A DNA stretch of 64,000 nt. It comes from Trileptium ribeirensis. Its lineage: Eukaryota > Nematoda > Enoplea > Enoplida > Thoracostomopsidae. The DNA lies in assembly GCA_030248225.1 (NCBI GenBank), contig JASANE010003297.1, positions 1-64,000 on the forward strand. The letters run 5' to 3'. A program made the translations under genes and the position numbers. This document shows positions 12,125 through 24,158 of this stretch, piece by piece. The notes under the pieces are model-generated. The model saw only the letters and a program-made list of their open reading frames with translations, made no database searches and was not told the DNA's origin. Each line of letters begins with the position of its first letter. Position 1 is the first letter of the stretch.

Positions 12125-12445
12125 CAGTTATTCCAGCAACAATTTGTAACGCGTTTCGAGGTCCTACCATCCGGAGTAGGGCAATTCCTGCGTAGATGCT
12201 TATTCTGGGTTCAACGAGGGAGTCGTACCGTCCTAAAATTCTCGACAAATCGAGTATGGCAAGAGCTGGCCATACTCACATTCGGCTCCTATAAAATATC
12301 AGTTTGCGTGCATAAAAATCCCTAAACTTCCTTCCAAAATCCTGTCAAATACGTCACGCTCTATCAGTCGTTCTTTTAACCTAAAAGTTACAAAAATTGC
12401 AACAAAGTACTACAAACAGAATACCCACAATCATGGTAAAATGCA

Positions 12446-12860
12446 GGCGCTTTTATGGCCTGAACAACCCAACAAAATGATACAATTATAGTACGAAATG
12501 ATCATAGAACGGTATATAATGACAGCAATAGGGCGGCGCTTTTATGGCCTCATACAATAACAATAAACGGTATGAATATGGTACAATAACTGGTTAACAA
12601 TTTATGTCCCAATCAATTTGCTAGATCATGTACCTGAAAATACATATGATCAACGACATCGATTCCAACGGTACACAATCATATAATACGGTCAAGATAT
12701 ATATATCAGACACTTGCCTTTATGGCCATCAAAAGTGATACAAAAGTGACATTAATAGTATGTAATTCAAATATATATACCAATGATACCTTTATGGCCA
12801 ACGATAATATAAAAAAGTCATGATATTGCCAATATATTTACCAAGGCGTGCCTTTAGGGC
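12446..12860 (-). repeat. GGCGCTTTTATGGCC motif series in G1
   Basis: Motif copies start at about 12446, 12535, 12714, 12788 and a weaker one near 12845. The first spacings (89, about 178, about 73) match those in G2 (87, 178, 74). The sequence between motifs is AT-rich and poorly conserved. Confidence 0.65.
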
Positions 12861-13466
12861 ACTACAATCAATATGTATATAGACATCTGTATATACGGTT
12901 ACAATTCATTGACGATTATCCATCCCTGACATATCGATAACGACACCCATCTTAATCAAAACAATGTCGGCGGTGCAGGCCGAAATACTGAAAATGCAAG
13001 TCGGTTACATAGCGGGACTGTTTGAACCTAATTATTCCGGACTCGTGCGGTTTATCTATATATATATAGATATATATAATGCTATTGAATTTGTTCCGAT
13101 TACGTACGTATATGCCTTGATTTCAGTTCTGTTTCAATACCCGGTAATTTCTGATCTGTTGTAATTATGTACTTATATAACTATTGATCTTGCGAATTAT
13201 TTCGATTGCTGGTTTGCATATACACGGTGGTTCATGGTATGTGCCAGTAGGCATTCCACATAAGGGGTGACAACAGTGCTTTCATGGTCGGTGGGTATAT
13301 GTAGGGGAACTCATTTTATATATTTGCTTGCGCAAAAAGGCGATTGATTGATTCTGCTTATATAGATATACGTATTGTGAGGCGGGGGGGGGGGTTCCGT
13401 ACCCTTTTGGGCTATTCCCGTCGGGTGTTCCAGGTTGGGGAGACTCTGGTGGCTGAAATCGGAAAT

Positions 13467-13850
13467 GTTGACCACTGTACGTGTGGCCATGATTATTGGG
13501 GAACTCGACTAAATATTGACCATTAGACTATGGACAGGATTTTTGGTACTCGGAAAAATGTTGTCCATTACACTGTGGACGGGATTTTTGGTATTCGGAA
13601 AAAATGTTGTCCATTACACTGTGGACGGGATTTTTAGTATTTGGAAAAATGTTGTCCATTATACTGTGGACAGGATTTTTTGGTATTCGGAAAAATGTTG
13701 ACCATTGCGCTGTGGTCAGATTTACTTTTGTTCGAAAAATGTTGACCATTGGGGTGCGGTCGGAATTGTCGTAAAAGTTGACCATTATCGTGTGGTCAAG
13801 ATTACGGGTTTTCGCTAAAAGTTTACCATTAGGCTGTGGTCAGAATTATC
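13467..13850 (-). repeat. GTGGTC minisatellite of G1
   Basis: About eight units of roughly 45-50 bp, each with ATGTTGNCCATTA, CTGTGGNC and a spacer like GGATTTTTGGTATTCGGAAA. The array lies at the 5' end of the element in its own sense and is shared with G2. Confidence 0.8.
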
Positions 13851-13886
13851 CACCTCGTAACGATCCGTATGGATCTGTTACACTAG

Positions 13887-15587
13887 GCTTATTGTATAAA
13901 GCTAGTGATAAGGTTTCTTAGAAAAATAAGAATTTGTAGGGAATCTTAGGCGGTTGGAAAGCGCTCCCGATCTATTCTTACCGAGACCTACGAGCAAATT
14001 TAGGATGTCTGCTCTGCGCGCTCTTTTGTCCTTGCAATGGGTCACGAGTGTAGATCATAAAACGGCGAAACGCGAAAAAATAGGTCACACTTGAGGTGAA
14101 TCTGAGTATTAAAACATATATTTATATATAATTTACTTTGCTCATTAAAGTTAGCTGATATTGGGCAATTTATTATGATATTATATGCTGGGCGGATTCT
14201 TCACACCCCCACTAATGTTGCTATTAGTGGATGTCATACTGACATTGCACTTTCCGTGTTGTGTCCGAGTCGGTAGCAGCATCCTTGTCCCTTCTTATTT
14301 AAACTACTTTTACCGTACTGGCACGCTTCGCCAGTCCAACTAGTTATATTAAGTACCGATGAACTAACCATCAGGTGATTCAGAGTATAAGAGCGTTATC
14401 AATTTGCCGTTCATAATTTTCTTGTTTATAGAATTGTTTTTACTATTATGTCCCTTGGAGTAACCAGTCCTGTTCGACAGTGACCGTTGGGATTTTTCAA
14501 GCTAATTGACTTCAAAAGATTTATATAGGAGCATGATGGATCTGGAAACTCATTACAACTATTTAGGATTTAGGCTTTTGAAATGCATTGTTAGACTATA
14601 GGAGTTTGCAATAAATATTACGAGTTACTGAGTAGCTGCTGTCATTTCATTCGAATATACCATTAATACTATTCATTAATGTATTGAGTCGTACCGCATT
14701 ATTCTGTTGAATTGTTGATTCTTGTATGATCCAATTGATTGATGTATAAAATCGTACCCTGTATAGTTTGTTATAAAAGTAGAGTAGAATAAGCAATCGA
14801 ATCGCACCCCGACACTCGTGTCTCTTCTCCTGTACAACCGTAACGTAGCTAAACCCTGAACCTAGTACATTGTTTAGTGTGTTGTTCCTTCCGTTTGTTA
14901 ATCATTACTTTCTAGTAGCATTCAGCTTACGTGTATCGGCCGATTGGCATTATTGAGCGTTCAGTTAGCTTCTGCCGCCCTGTTAGCTGTATCGTTGGGC
15001 ATGCGTGTCCATTTTTCTTCCCAAATTTTCCTTTTAATAAGGTAAGCATAGTTGTCATTGGAGTGTTCGTGAAAGCTAAACGTAGTCGTTGATGATCCAG
15101 CTTTTAGCTGTGTCCCTTCGATTAGGAAGGCTATGGCCGCTGGTTTGAGTTAATCCAATTACCCGCGTGAACCATGCAGTTATGTTGTGGTGTTTATGCC
15201 ATCTCCATTATTGATGTACGGTATTTTGTCGAATGTATAACCACATAATTGTGTTAACCCATTGCCGAATGTGTAACCGATTGGCTTGTCTATATTTGAT
15301 TATTGAAAAGTGCATTGTGTCCATGTGTTGATTGATTATGCATGTAGCAATATAGCAAAGGGGTTAGAAGTCGTCGCCCCAGTCGACGACCTGCAGGCCT
15401 GTTCCAGGAAAAATTACTAAAATGGGAATATCTTAAGATTTAGTCTCTTAATGGTTCAAGGCATAAACTAACTTAACGGACCAACTTTCCGAGATGTGTT
15501 TTAGTGTGTCTTCGTTTTCTAGGTTTTCGTAGCGGTACAACAGCGAGGGCGCTGCGTCGCATCTTAGAAAGATCAGCAGGTTCTTAC
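13887..15587 (+). mobile_element. Diverged relative of the G elements
   Basis: Two blocks match the 3' half of G2 in the same orientation. AAGGTAAGCATAGTTGTCAT near 15041 corresponds to AAGGTAAGCGCAGCTGTCAT near 40171. The block at 15360-15395 (GGGGTTAGAAGTCGTCGCCC then TCGACGACC) corresponds to 40457-40492. The rest is too decayed to align by eye and exact ends are not found. The region has no coding frame. Confidence 0.5.
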
Positions 15588-16700
15588 CAGGGAATAACCG
15601 GAACCTAAATTGACCGACATTGTCCATTTAAACCGGAACCTGATCTTCTAAGCTTATATATAGCAAAACAGGTGAAGGACGAAATGAAGGCAATGTGTAT
15701 TTAACATGTATTAAAAATAATTTTACATTAAACTTGATGTATTGGGATGATATTACTAGATTTCTGGTCCTTCGAAGAGGCTGAAGAAGCTAAAATATTT
15801 ATATATCGATCAAGATGTCGGTTTTTGGACTCTCAACGGTAAAATGTCTTCCGCTATGTATACAGACTTGCATAAACTGCATCAAACTGAATGTTCTTGT
15901 AACGCACGGAGCGTAAGTTAGATAATTTCGGTCTGTCTCCAATCGCATCCCTTTACTAGACATACGTTCGTTACGTTTTATTATGTAGGAAACCTGAAAT
16001 TTTTGGTTTATATGGTTTTAAAGGGAAATAAAAAGGTATACTATAATTTTCTGATCGTTGGCCAGAGACATTATTCATGTTAGCGTTGGGCAACAAGTGC
16101 GCTTCAGTTAGATGGTAATGATTTTCTGATCAGAATGCTATAAATGAGACAAATTGTGACATTGCTCGCATAGTTGAAATAAACACAGTTCGCTTCCAAA
16201 AGCACAGTTTCTGGCTGCATTGCACTATGTATGTTACTCTACTCCAATGTAGACTGATTACAATGTTTACAAGCACATTGATTGGTGCTTCACGCAATTT
16301 ATATTAGCCAACCTTACAGCTAAGTACTTCAATATTACTTACTCTATTATGTATAAGTTTGACCGGATATATGTACATATACCGCAGATTTCTGAATGGG
16401 TAAGCTGCTACAAGCATCGACCTAGCTTTGTTTTGTTAACAAAGTCCTACCGAGTAAAGATGAAAAATTCTTACTGAAATTGTGTCCTAGCTTCGTTTCA
16501 CAGGGTAATTTGCTGAGTTAGTATTTTCTTTTGTCTGGTTGGTTTGGAACTTGATTATTGTGTATATAACCACAGGTGAAGCAAAAATGTGGACAATTTT
16601 AAGCAAAATTTTAAACCGGGATTACGGTTCCGGTATGATTTTAGCCGTTTGCCGGAACCGCAGCCGAAATACAATTTTCGCCGGAACCGTTCTTTCCACT
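15588..16700. mobile_element. hAT-like non-autonomous element, copy 2 (inverted relative to copy 1)
   Basis: It begins CAGGGAATAACCGGAACC at 15588 and follows copy 1 read backwards for about 1.1 kb, including the CCGGAACC-rich part near 16610-16700. The far end lacks the expected TTATTCCCTG, so it is truncated or diverged there. GTTCTTAC (15580-15587) and GTTCTTTC (near 16690) may be remains of the target duplication. Confidence 0.7.
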
Positions 16701-16884
16701 ATCTAGAAGTTCATATTAAATACTATCCTAAATCATCCTACATGCAGATAAAGTTAAATCACTACTATAGTGCAGGTTATCTTATCTTATAAAGTGCAGG
16801 TTGTCTAACTTATAAAATAATTATTATTGTCATTATTACAATTATTGTCCTTGAAGGTTAAGGGTTATTTATTAAGTATTAATT

Positions 16885-17160
16885 TTACCAGGTTTATGAT
16901 ATGGAAAAGGAAAAAGTGGGGGATAAATTTTGCTTAAAAGTACTAGATATTTCCATATTTTCATGCATTTTACTATCGCGAATGTATTTTCAAGCTAAAA
17001 ACGACATTTAGCATTATTAAAAAACAATTTGAAACAAAAACAATATAATTTTCAGACATTAAAATTTTTGGAATTTGTTGAACATGGGGTTTCGGCCAAG
17101 TGGGGGGACGGATATGGTGGAAAATCTCACGAACATGGGGGATTTGGAAATTTGAATTGG
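16885..17160 (+). mobile_element. Foldback MITE family C, copy 2 (partial)
   Basis: Shares AAGTGGGGGATAAATTTTGC, TTTCCATATTTTCATGCATT and the CTCACGAACATGGGG end block with complete copies, but both termini are missing or eroded. It is head-to-head with copy 3 just downstream, so the pair forms a large natural hairpin in the intron. Confidence 0.65.
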
Positions 17161-17223
17161 TAAATCTACTGGAATTTTAGTATGATTTTGACCATGATTG
17201 TCCCTTGGTTCACGAGTCTACCA

Positions 17224-17589
17224 CTGGTTTGTCCAGAGGGGGACCACCACTTTGCAAATCCCCCGTGTTCGTGATATTTCTCAATGTCCCGTCACCTACT
17301 CGCTTGAAACCACCATTTTCAACTAAATCCAAAAATTTTTTTATGTCTGAAAATTTATGTTTTTTTGTTTGCAAATTGTTTTTAAGCATTAATAAACACT
17401 ATTTATAGTGCTAAAACGTCGTTTTATAGCTTGAAAATACATGCACGGCAGTAAACTAGTAAGCAGTAACTTCATGAAAATATGGAAATATTTAGTATTT
17501 TTAAGGAAAATTTATCCCCGCCCCCACTTTGAAATTTCCCCCGAGAATTAACATGCCCCCCACTTTTCGGAGGGCTGTGGACAAGCCAG
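17224..17589 (-). mobile_element. Foldback MITE family C, copy 3 (complete)
   Basis: A 366-bp copy from CTGGTTTGTCCAGAG to CTGTGGACAAGCCAG. The flanking 5-bp duplication is TACCA (17219-17223) and TACTA (17590-17594), four of five matching. Family features are 15-bp terminal inverted repeats, 5-bp duplications and no coding capacity. Confidence 0.8.
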
Positions 17590-17879
17590 TACTATATACA
17601 AATTTCGAACTGTTTACCTTAGACATATCGCGGTAACGAATCTACTACAGCAAATACATGGTTGTGCAATGACAAACGCATGAGCATACAATGATAAACA
17701 GATAATTTATACACAAGGGTACATACAGGTACTTAAAGCTATAGATACAGGATATGCAAGAACATACATACATACAATTATAGTCTGATTAACGACAGTA
17801 AACTCACGATTATCAATAAAAAATAACGCTAAGTGCGTCAAAGTTAAAAGTACTCGATCAGAAACACACACGTACTCAT

Positions 17880-18031
17880 TCAGGGGATGGGACCCTGAAT
17901 GTGGTTCAGGACCGTCGATGTTACTCTAATTTTTATAGCGGACTTGACCTTAGGGTTCAGTAATGTTGCGCATTACACTGTGTTAAGGACTAATCTACCG
18001 CGTAACGATTCATAATGGATCTGTTGCATAT
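17880..18031 (-). mobile_element. Terminal fragment of a G-type element
   Basis: GCATTACACTGTG, then CGCGTAACGATTCATAATGG and ATCTGTTGCA parallel the 5' terminus of G1 (CTCGTAACGATCCGTATGG then ATCTGTTACA, ending 13882). It is a short remnant, in the same orientation as G1. Confidence 0.5.
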
Positions 18032-19839
18032 TTATTGTCACTGAAATAAAGCGAAGTGTAAAGTATATCGTAGCGCGTTGTGCTCTATTTTGCGTTTTCG
18101 CCGTTTGTAGTTTCTAATGCCGGGGTACGGAGTGACAATTCGGTGCGGAGTGTCGCTTAGTCTTTGGTGGGGCTCGATGGAACATAACAACAAATTATAA
18201 TAATAAATAATAGATAATAAAATTTATAATAAATTATTATGAAAGTAAAAAATATAACACGGTCATGTCATAATTTCTGGAAGTGTATGACAAAATTTGT
18301 CTGATTAGATGAGATAGTACAGTCGTGGATAAAAATAAGTGCGTGAAAAACAAAAAACGTATATTTGCTGGTCTTTTCACAGGACCAGAATTTCATCTGC
18401 GGGCTTTGAGTTGGGTTTCCCAGCTCCAATCTGGGGAACTGGAAATACATTTGGGGCGTTTTCCCCAGCTTTGGGGAATTATCCCCTAGCTAAGGTTAAA
18501 TCTATAATGCCTTTACGTCAACGGTGGTCTTTTACAACAGTTTTGGTTTTGCTGTTTTTCATGCCTTTACAACAGATATATAGCATTTTTTGCTGTATAT
18601 TTATTAATGAAAATACTGACTCATTTTTTGGCGCAGGCGGCATTTAAACATTCGAAATATAAGCAATAACGTTGAGTTTTGTTATAACGTGTTGTTTTCC
18701 AGAACGATCATGTGTCACCTAAAATACCCGGGGGTGCTGTTGGGTTGACATGGGAGAAGTCAAAATTAAACTGTGGTGAGATGCCAAAATCCTCCGCCCC
18801 TCTCTCTGTGGAGAGGTCAGGTTTGTGTTTATATTCTTGTTTATTACTTAACTTATTTTTGTCCGTGTCTGTATGTAATCACAGTGTGAGTTTTTTCGAC
18901 AGTACTGTACATTTTGACTTGAATTATTGTGTAGAAGGTGTTTTTGACCAAATTCAAGATACATGTCTTTCACTTTTTCGGTTTCTCTCCGTATAATATT
19001 GCCGTTTGGTTTGTAAATGAGCTTGGCTTCGGATTTTATAGGCTTGGAGTTACTACTATATTAGCGCCGAACGCATGTATGTATGCATACAACGCTGTTT
19101 CAGTTTTTCCTGTGTTGTGTTTAAATTTATCTTCAAATTTTGCCTAATACGCGACGCTCGGTAGGTTTGGTCAGTTTCAGCATACTAGAAACTGGTTTGC
19201 GTCGAGAAATATGTCGAAATATTTCAAGGTTTCGCGTTTCTATCACGATTTAGTGCATATTTTTAGTCGTGTGGTTGTGTATCATGATGTAGTGCTTTTT
19301 ATTAGTCTATGCTGAAGTGGAGTGCCCTATCCGTGAGCATGCAGCTGTTGCTATATCCTGTTTTGTTGAAATGGTTTTGTTTTTTCGATGTAATTTTGTC
19401 CTACCAAAGTTGGATACCTAAAGACTATCACTGTCTCGCAATGGCATGTGTGCAATTTTTAGCTAAAAATTTAGCTAGCTAATGCTAATATTTTGTACAT
19501 AAAAATGAAGGTATATGTAGGATTATGAATTCCCTTCCGCAAAATTTTCATCATCAGTATCATGGATATTAAAACAGTTACTATAACTGTTTTTATCGTA
19601 CTCACGAACTCTGATAACCTAATTATACATTCTAGCATCTACGTAAAATGAAGTTGGAACAATGCGAAAAGTTGATAATTTGTGTTGCCAAAATTTAGAA
19701 TTATTACCCCCTGCAGTGACCACATGGCTAATGGCATATTCAGCGCAGTGTTAAAACAATGAAACAATCGAGCTTATCGGCTGAATTAATCATAAAAGCC
19801 ATAGGTGAGTAAGGTCCTTTGCCTAAAGGGACGTGTAAC
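18032..19839. other. Intron 3 stretch without recognised gene
   Basis: Contains CAGTCGTGGATAAAAATAAG at 18313, the terminus of a Tc1-like MITE (family B). About 18395-18495 is a CCCCAG/CTGGGG-rich island. The rest is unremarkable AT-rich sequence and no exon was found. Confidence 0.5.
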
Positions 19840-20195
19840 CTAGCTTGTTCGTTGCCCTCCGAAAAATGGTGGACTTCGGCCGCCTCATGACCATTCTCGG
19901 AGGCAAGTTGAAACTTTGGAGGGGTATATTTTGCTTAAAAATGCTAAATATTTCCATATTTTCATGTAATTTACTGTCAGACAAGTATTTTCAGGCTTTA
20001 AGATGCCGTTTTAGTGGTAGTGGTAATTGATATTTTAAAATCATTTTGCATGCGGAAAACATAAATTTAGAGACAAAAAATTTTGGATTTAGTTGAACAT
20101 GGGCGTTTTGGCCGACTGACGGCGGACGTGTGGTTAAAATTTCAGGGACATGGGATATTTGATAAATGGGGGTCCCCCAACTGTGGACAGGCCAG
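19840..20195 (+). mobile_element. Foldback MITE family C, copy 4
   Basis: Runs from CTAGCTTGTTCGTTG to CTGTGGACAGGCCAG with the family's internal order (CTCCGAAAA, TTTCCATATTTTCATG, GTTGAACATGGG). The left terminus is eroded and no target duplication is recognisable. Confidence 0.7.
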
Positions 20196-21400
20196 GGTAT
20201 ATGGTTGCCGCCGGGATGGGGCAACCAAAATATTCCTGAGTCTCCTCAATTATTTTCATCATGATTTTCCCAATTTTTCCTTGGTTGGTAAATTTATCCG
20301 CGTGGTGTTGGGGCTAGGTATGATTAAGTGGGGCGTTTCTATACCCTCATAAGGTGACCTGTGATAAACCATTGTTTAGCCTAAACAAGCAAGAAACAAA
20401 ATTTTGAAAAGACATAATTTGGGTATTTTTACGTAGCTAAGCATATAGCTCCCAGAGGTTTTTTTTCAAAATGGACCCTGGATCCAGCAAATTTCTTTTT
20501 CGTCCAGACCTTAAACGCTGGGTCGGCTTACAATTTTTGGCTCGAGAATTTCGCGAAATTTTACACAATAAAGAAATTTAATTACGAAGCGCAATGTGAT
20601 ATAATTATTATAAAGATATAAATTAATTTCTGCCTCTCGTCCAGCTTTGGTCCATTTAAAAATATTTGGGTCCAGACCCGCCTGTGGACCCAAAAAACCT
20701 TGGGTAGAGGATAGTATGAGTTTTTTTTATTTTCTTTGGGAGAGGGCAGTCATGGCCTGGCTGCTTTATGTTTTGTAATGGATACTAAATTAGCACATTT
20801 GCATCTAACAAGAAATCGTATAATGGCCGAAATTAAGCTATTGACAAAGGAAAACAAAAATATATTTTACTGGCGGCATTCGCAAAGCGGAACTCTGCTT
20901 GCTTAGCTGGCTTCGTTTGAATTATTATTAGCTCGTATATCAGTAATTTGTTGGTGGCAGTTATTCGAATTTATTCCTTGGTTTTCAAAAAATGCTACGG
21001 TTTCAATGAAACATGTGGCTAGCGGGATGATTATAATGGATTTTGAACAGAGGTGTAACATACGTACCTCATTCTCTTTCACACACTGCGTAGCCAGCAG
21101 TAGTGTATAAATTGTGTGTCATCGCACTCTGTAGTACGATAGATCAAGAATGTATGTCTTAGCGCACTGGATGTCTCTTAATTTTCTTAGCAACATGTGC
21201 AATAATTTTATATGATAATTATTGCTTTAACGGGCTTTATCGCAGTAATCAAGATGATATCGGTAGTCCATAGTTAAAATTTGGCACTCCTGAAGCAGAG
21301 GGGGTACGGAAATCATCGTACAGCAAAATTTTGGTACATCTGGATTCTGGACTTATCCCGACGAGCTGAGTTCAATGGTACTCATTATGACCATTTTCAG
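20196..21400. other. Intron 3 stretch between MITE C4 and the Merlin remnant
   Basis: No coding evidence. It includes an inverted pair around 20466-20700, where TGGACCCTGGATCC, CTTAAACGCTGGGTC and CCAGACCCG recur in palindromic arrangement, probably another foldback repeat. Confidence 0.4.
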
Positions 21401-21559
21401 AAAACAATTATTGTTAGATTTTTTTGACTCGGCACTAAGGTACGTTAAAAATCGAAAAAATTTTCCTTCCGAATTTCGACCTATACTGCACCATTCAATG
21501 TCGCTCGACGAGGCAAGTGTAATAGTACCAATTTTCACTCAAACCACACAGTGATGAAT

Positions 21560-22345
21560 TATTAAAAAAACTAAACTAAACAAACTAAAATGCACTTCAT
21601 TTTGTATTTAAAACCCGATAGATTTTCCAGATTTGATAAACCATGACGCAACATGGAAGGGCAGCAAACCGTTGACGCCATAGAAATTCAGCCAGGTATT
21701 TTTCGAACATCCCTACGGTCTCGAAAAATATCTTAAACCGACACCATAGCTCGTCAATGTTCTAGTTGTGAAGTTCCGCGTTATTGGTGATTAACTCTTT
21801 CATGGATGTAAGGTTGCCGTCGCAGCAATCTGGCAAACTCATGGATATATGTAGCAAAGCTACCGTTGAGTACACGACTTTCTAGTCAGACATGCTGACA
21901 AATTGGAGACATGATGACGCCGATAGTTCTCGCCGGAACCAGGATAAGAAGACACCTTTGTGTACCGCGTTCCAGCATCCCCACCACCCTGCTGTTTCCG
22001 ACGAGGTAACCCACTATTATATTTTTGTCGAAATAAAAACGTCAATTTCAATGTCAATCCCTGGGGTTTCCAGCATAAGATCTTGCCGATTGTACCATTC
22101 ATAAACCACAAAAATGTCCCTGCAATAATTGTACCAGTCACATACTGCGTGCTCCGGAAGGCCAACTTCATCCACAGTAGAACCGCTCTTTAAATTTTTG
22201 ATTCAATCGACCATATTCAGAAGAATTTTATCGAAAGGCAGCTCAAGATTAAAAAGAAAGAATTTTACGAGTTTCTTTCGACAGTTTTACTGTCGGAGCA
22301 CCGCCACTTTAAATTGTCCTGACGCTCCATATCACCTCGCTTAGC
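21560..22345 (-). pseudogene. Merlin/IS1016-type (ISXO2-like) transposase remnant, copy 1
   Basis: Read on the - strand, frames with stops and shifts give LKWRCSD (zinc-ribbon-like start), YNYCRDIFVVYEW, then PGIDIEIDVFIS where Merlin transposases have VEIDES with the first catalytic D. Near the end NIDELWCRFK and KYLAEFLWRQR match the catalytic E (N.E.LW...K) and the terminal YL.EF.WR signature. In-frame stops show it is dead. Merlin is a DDE DNA transposon family related to bacterial IS1016. Ends of the element were not identified. Confidence 0.75.
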
Positions 22346-22379
22346 CAGATAGCAATAATTTCCACAGTCATACTAATTA

Positions 22380-23228
22380 ACCCCAATTCGAAAACTATTA
22401 TTTAGTTCCTTATTTTTAATACCCAAAATCTTTGGTGAACCGGAGCAAGGCAGCACCGTTACTGCTTCCGTTGCCTTGCGTTGTCGACTGTGTTGTCCGC
22501 TTCCGAACACAGTTGACACGCTTTGTACACGTACGATGTAGAAGCCACAAGATTACGAAATGATAGCAAATTTTTGCTTTTATGCGCGAACAGTTCTTTA
22601 AAAATTATCTGTTCTCAAACATCGCTTTTCGCTAGTATTTGCTTTTATTTTTGTCCGGAACTGTATAGTGCCCGATTTTCCGCAACGCGCATGCAATTTC
22701 GGCTAACTGGATGATGTATTCCTAATAAAATCAGTCAAAAAGTAACAAAATTTGTGTTTTGCTGGAACTGATTAATACCATACTATAAGCTACACAGTAT
22801 AACCTTAACACTCATGGTAGTTTCACCAAAATTAAATGTTTTGTGAACTGTATATGACTATTAACATGACTTCGCTGCATTGTCGAAATTACCAATAAAA
22901 TATATAGTTACTAAGAATGACTTGCGACTATCGAACGAACGAATGTCGAAGAAAATCGAAAGAATTTTATTTGCGAATAGCTTTAATGTCTAGATGACTC
23001 ACTGTGTAGGGCACATTTTGTAACAGTTTCTTATAAACCGTTATTATGGGAATGATTGAAAGTAATGCTATAAAGTCGCCATAATGTTTGTGTTAATGGG
23101 CGCATGCAGTGTAGAAATCAGAAACTGACAAAATATGGAATGTGATGGTACTACCGTGCTTCATGTTAACACTGTACAGAATCTGTTCGTGAACATCAGC
23201 ACTGTGATATATCGTTGACCTTGTACAG
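22380..23228. other. End of intron 3
   Basis: No gene seen. Acceptor of exon 4 is TTGTACAG, with AG at 23227-23228, preceded by a short CGTTGACCTTG tract. Confidence 0.6.
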
Positions 23229-23585
23229 ATAACGAGTTTGATGTACACGACGAATCGTTTGGCGAAACGACGATACCACACAGCCTTGGCACTACTTTCG
23301 GCACCCTAACAGGCCAGGAAGACCGTGATGCCCCGATGTATTGGTCGCTGCGGCGGTCTAACACAAAAGCATCACAGGAATCGGTCGGACTCGGGGCACA
23401 GGGCCTGTCCGTAACCCCACTCTTTCACAAGCATCAACATTCGGTTGAAGCTACAACTCCAGGAATCCCTACTGCTGGCCCTGCAATTGGGACTATGATC
23501 TATGATGATGCGACCGGGACATACTATTCCCGAACTTGTACACTTCCAATGGAACCTCCTTTGTCGAAGATGGAAATTTTATCAA
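23229..23585 (+). CDS. ANK: Ankyrin exon 4: large linker exon
   Basis: Model residues 164-282 plus one base. It encodes a Thr/Ser/Pro-rich, probably disordered linker, with DNEFDVHDESFGETTIPHSL at the start and GTMIYDDATGTYYSRTCTLP near the end. The phase is decisive: the last base of exon 3 (G) plus AT makes GAT, and the open frame then runs 118 codons to the donor A|GTGAGT at 23586. The region is richer in G/C than its intron surroundings. I do not recognise a conserved domain. The position between the last ANK repeat and ZU5 matches the variable, alternatively spliced linker of other ankyrins. It is 357 bp and phase 1 on both sides, so skipping keeps the frame. Confidence 0.85.
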
Positions 23586-23839
23586 GTGAGTTTTTAGTTA
23601 TTTTAGAAAGCACATCATTATTGTAAAAAAACTATGCGGATGTGGTTGGGTCAATTGAAAAATGGTTTTTGGCAAATAATGTTTCGGATAAACAATATCT
23701 TAGTCTTTACAATACACAACTTGGTTCTGTTGAACAAAGTGGGACAGAGTATGACTACATTACTGTATTTATTCTATACACTGTTTGAACTAAGGTAATA
23801 ATTTGCGCACAGGTCTAGTGTTGGTTCCTTCTTTAGTGC

Positions 23840-24158
23840 AAAATCCTGTTTGGCCAGAAATGAGTGCAACTGTGAGTTCGATGTTTGTTCGAAGTTCATT
23901 CGAGAAATTTCCTCGAAATACGAATATCGTTCGCGAAAAATTATCAGTTTTTCAATTGAAATTTTGGCGAACTATTCGCGAAAAATTTGCATATATTTTT
24001 TGAGCGTGACTGTTCAAAATTTTTGTAATCGATTTTTAAAATTTGTTCGAGAGCTCTTTAAAATTTGTTCCATAATTTTTGTACTGTAATTAAATTTTCT
24101 TCGATTTCCGTTTGATGTTCGTTTGTTGCGACAGTCATTTCAGGCGTGTCCTGTAGTG
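23840..24158. mobile_element. MITE, family A
   Basis: Left end TGGCCAGAAATGAGTGCAAC and right end GCGACAGTCATTTCAGGCGT are inverted counterparts. The interior is rich in CGAA/TTCG words that form extended imperfect palindromes. Inside, GAGCGTGACTG near 24002 is a family-B-like terminus. Confidence 0.6.

Larger units (their letters stand above)
7257..13882 (-). mobile_element. Giant non-coding LTR-like element G1
   Basis: A 6626-bp unit flanked by a perfect 4-bp duplication CTAG (7253-7256 and 13883-13886). In its own sense (- strand) it begins TGTAACAGATCC and ends GTCGATATTACA, that is 5'-TG...CA-3' as in LTRs. It is the inverted sibling of G2 (33594-41089) and carries the same modules in order: minisatellite, GGCC motif series, hairpin block, TATA/initiator, tandem array, AATAAA and a conserved terminus. 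No long open frame or retroelement protein is present, and internally no part of the start is repeated at the end. That makes a giant solo LTR or a LARD-like derivative the best reading. A short-TIR DNA element (TGTAA/TTACA) with 4-bp duplications is the alternative. It sits in intron 3. Confidence 0.75.

Noticed and set aside
12964..13164. Open frame with AGLFEPNYSGLVRF, resembling ankyrin exon 7 (GGLYDPQYSGF)
   Set aside because: It lies inside giant element G1. The homologous part of G2 (near 34.33-34.41 kb) does not preserve the frame, and splice phase does not fit. The likeness is chance.
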